Positions 62,092-64,000 of a DNA stretch of 64,000 nt are shown here, one piece after another. The notes beneath the pieces are model-generated. The model did not search any database, had not been told where the DNA came from, and saw nothing but the letters and a program-made list of their open reading frames with translations. The first letter of the stretch is position 1; the number at the start of each line of letters is the position of its first letter. Both the position numbers and the translations under genes were made by a program. The DNA is from Caryophanales bacterium UBA1427 (GTDB lineage Bacteria > Bacillota_I > Bacilli_A > ML615J-28 > CAG-313): the NCBI GenBank assembly GCA_002329485.1, contig DCTZ01000028.1, forward strand, positions 1 to 64,000, read 5' to 3'.

Positions 62092-64000
62092 TTAGAAAAT
62101 CGAGAAGAGGACAAACAAACCGCTCAGCAAGCTTGCAACCAAGCTTACGACAGTGATTTGCGTATTGATGCTCGGACCGGCCGTATCTTTGAACGGGTCG
62201 CCGACGGTATCGCCGATAACGGCTGCTTTATGGGCATCGCTTCCTTTACCGCCGTTGTGGCCGGATTCAACGAATTTCTTGCTGTTGTCCCAAAGACCGC
62301 CGCTGTTGCTCATAAAGAGAGCAAGCAACAATCCGCTGACAATATTGCCCGCAAGATAACCGCCGATTGCATGGATTCCGCCTACGAATCCAACCACAAT
62401 TGTGAGAAGGATGGCAAACAAACCGGCCGGAATCAATTCTTTCAAGGCACCTTCGGTTGCGATTTCGATACATTTGCCGTAATCGGCTTCAACGCCTTCT
62501 TCGCCTTCTTTAAGACCTACGATTTCTTCAAATTGGCGATGGATTTCGCTAACCATTCTTTGGGCGTTGCGATCAACCCCAAGCATCAGAAGCGCACTGA
62601 AGACAGCCGGGACTGCGGCACCGATAATCATTCCGAAGAAGACAATCGGATTCATGATATCAAAGGCTTTGATCAATTCGGCTGCCGGACCCCGCAAATC
62701 GATAATATGCGCATTGGCTTCCGAAACGAAAGCACCGAGCAGAGCAATAACGGTCAACCCTGCTGCCCCGATGGCAAAACCTTTGGTAACGGCTTTAACG
62801 GTATTGCCCGCTGAGTCGAGGCTATCGGTGATTTCGACAACATCTTCGCCGAGATTGCCCATTTCCGCAAGCCCTCTTGCGTTATCGACAATCGGTCCGT
62901 ATGCATCGTTACTGATAATCATACCGACAATCGAAAGCATTCCGACGGCCGCCATGGAAATACCGAACATTCCGTATTCGTTCGTAAGATTCGGATCAAT
63001 CAATGCGCCTAATTTATAGGCAACCAAAGCGGAAATAGCGATACCGATCATGGCAGGGAGAATGCTTAAGAAACCGTAGCTGACACCGGAAAGAATGGTG
63101 AAAGCTGGTCCCGATTCGCTGGCTTTCGCAACATTTCGAACCGGCCGCTTTTCGTCGTTGGTGAAGAAGTCGGTAACGATACCGATGATAACACCGACAA
63201 ACAGACCGACCATTGCGGCGCCGTAGATGGCCCATTCGAAATCAAAGAGAAGCGTGGCAAGAGCCGTCAACACCGCGTAGATTGCGGTTGTTATATATGT
63301 ACTCTTGTTCAGAGCCGAGGTAGGGCCGCTCTTTTTGCCCATTCTGGCAAAACTTACGCCGATGATTGAGGAAAGAAGTCCGAGAAAAGCATAGCAGAAA
63401 ACCATCGGAACAAGTTTTGAGTTATTGGTCGTGCTGGCCAAAGAAACCGCCATAACCAAAGCTGCCGCCATCGATGCGACATTGGAGTCAAACAGGTCTG
63501 CTCCCATTCCGGCAACGTCACCGACGTTGTCCCCAACGTTATCCGCAATAACCGCCGGATTTCTCGGGTCGTCTTCCGGAATGCCCAATTCGACTTTTCC
63601 GGTTAAATCGGCGCTGATGTCGGCGGTTTTGGTAAATATTCCGCCGCCGGCCTTCGCAAACAAAGCAAGGCTGGAAGCACCGAAACTGAAGCCTAAAATC
63701 ATGGTTGAATCCTTGGTAATCAAATATACTAATGTAACACCTAGCAGACTGGCGCCGACAACGGCCATACCCATAACCGCTCCGCCGCGGAAACCCGTTA
63801 GGAAGCTTGGCTTAATGCCTTCTTTGGCGGCTTCGGCAGTTTTGACGTTGGCGATTGTGGCAATATCAATACCGATTTTACCGGCGATTGCACTGAAAAC
63901 CGTACCGGCAAGATAAGATATTGTCATGCCTACGTTGGCTAATAAATCTTTCCCGAATGCATTTTGGAAATCCCATTTCCAAATCGGTTTTGGTAAGAAG
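62092..64000 (-). CDS. hppA: membrane-bound proton-pumping pyrophosphatase, 5' end outside window
   Basis: At least 636 codons are visible; the frame is open to the window edge, so the first 50-70 residues are missing. The enzyme couples hydrolysis of pyrophosphate to ion export. The catalytic motifs are present: D-N-V-G-D-N-V-G-D, the D-I-S-A-D-L segment, and the C-terminal A-A-V-I-G-D-T-V-G-D-P-F-K-D-T-A-G-P. At the position that decides potassium dependence the sequence is G-N-T-V-K-A-V-T-K-G, with lysine in place of alanine and T three further on, as in potassium-independent H+-pumping enzymes. This lets the cell save energy from biosynthetic pyrophosphate, useful in a low-ATP fermentative life. 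Confidence 0.95.
   Translation of the reverse strand, partial: FLPKPIWKWDFQNAFGKDLLANVGMTISYLAGTVFSAIAGKIGIDIATIANVKTAEAAKEGIKPSFLTGFRGGAVMGMAVVGASLLGVTLVYLITKDSTMILGFSFGASSLALFAKAGGGIFTKTADISADLTGKVELGIPEDDPRNPAVIADNVGDNVGDVAGMGADLFDSNVASMAAALVMAVSLASTTNNSKLVPMVFCYAFLGLLSSIIGVSFARMGKKSGPTSALNKSTYITTAIYAVLTALATLLFDFEWAIYGAAMVGLFVGVIIGIVTDFFTNDEKRPVRNVAKASESGPAFTILSGVSYGFLSILPAMIGIAISALVAYKLGALIDPNLTNEYGMFGISMAAVGMLSIVGMIISNDAYGPIVDNARGLAEMGNLGEDVVEITDSLDSAGNTVKAVTKGFAIGAAGLTVIALLGAFVSEANAHIIDLRGPAAELIKAFDIMNPIVFFGMIIGAAVPAVFSALLMLGVDRNAQRMVSEIHRQFEEIVGLKEGEEGVEADYGKCIEIATEGALKELIPAGLFAILLTIVVGFVGGIHAIGGYLAGNIVSGLLLALFMSNSGGLWDNSKKFVESGHNGGKGSDAHKAAVIGDTVGDPFKDTAGPSINTQITVVSLVASLLSGLFVLFSIF

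Noticed and set aside
1..64000. CRISPR arrays, insertion sequences or prophage
   Set aside because: No regularly spaced repeats, transposase-like frames, or phage structural genes were seen anywhere in the window.

Overview
The window reads as chromosome of an anaerobic, endospore-forming member of the Bacillota. The evidence is a SpoIIE phosphatase, a gerA-type germinant receptor operon, a HrcA/CIRCE-controlled heat-shock gene, a ComK-family protein, a tyrosine T-box leader, and amino-acid fermentation enzymes beside a proton-pumping pyrophosphatase. UGA is used as a stop (tpiA ends in TGA), so the recoded mycoplasma code does not apply. By eye the DNA is moderately low in GC, with A/T-rich gaps holding near-consensus sigma-A promoters. 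Almost every gene is on the minus strand; only a rhodanese gene (21227) and a transaldolase gene (52915) run the other way. I cannot name the genus; ComK together with sporulation suggests a Bacilli-like lineage.

Layout, left to right. 1-7 kb: CIRCE-controlled Hsp20, a very large FN3-like lipoprotein and a MacB-type ABC exporter. 7-14.6 kb: tRNA-Gly, methionine gamma-lyase, a lipoprotein, rpsD with its leader RNA, and an RND/MMPL pump with its TetR regulator. 14.7-18.5 kb: a tyrosine phenol-lyase-like enzyme behind a T-box with Tyr features, then tpiA and pgk. 18.5-27 kb: ComK-like protein, an orphan sugar-ABC ATPase, a PucR-type regulator, rhodanese, SGNH hydrolase, SpoIIE, rubredoxin and small membrane proteins. 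27-38.2 kb: one nearly gapless run read from high to low coordinates, containing glutamate racemase, two Gate-domain membrane proteins, a two-subunit class I hydro-lyase (probable mesaconase), a DUF6305-like protein, poly-gamma-glutamate synthase PgsB/PgsC and a PgsW-like protein, a two-component system, a cobalamin adenosyltransferase and an ABC-2 transporter. 38.2-43.1 kb: secreted lipoproteins, including a large modular one whose start is broken. 43.1-52.6 kb: a complete glutamate mutase / methylaspartase / citramalate-(citrate-)lyase operon. 52.9-64 kb: transaldolase, the gerKA-KC-KB operon, a glucokinase-regulator-like sugar-phosphate protein with a PfkB kinase and a NUDIX hydrolase, a cation diffusion facilitator and hppA (cut by the window edge).

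How the genes fit together. GlmS/GlmE (with GlmL, and AdoCbl from the PduO-type transferase) turn glutamate into 3-methylaspartate. Methylaspartase gives mesaconate, the class I hydro-lyase pair can hydrate it to citramalate, and the CitDEF-type lyase (matured by CitC and CitXG) cleaves that to acetate and pyruvate. This is the methylaspartate route of glutamate fermentation. Beside it are genes to racemise glutamate (MurI) and polymerise it (PgsBC-W) but no CapA. The cell may therefore switch glutamate between fuel and an extracellular polymer; this is the most interesting systems-level inference here. The most striking single observation is a T-box with tyrosine specificity marks in front of a gene of the tyrosine-degrading enzyme family.
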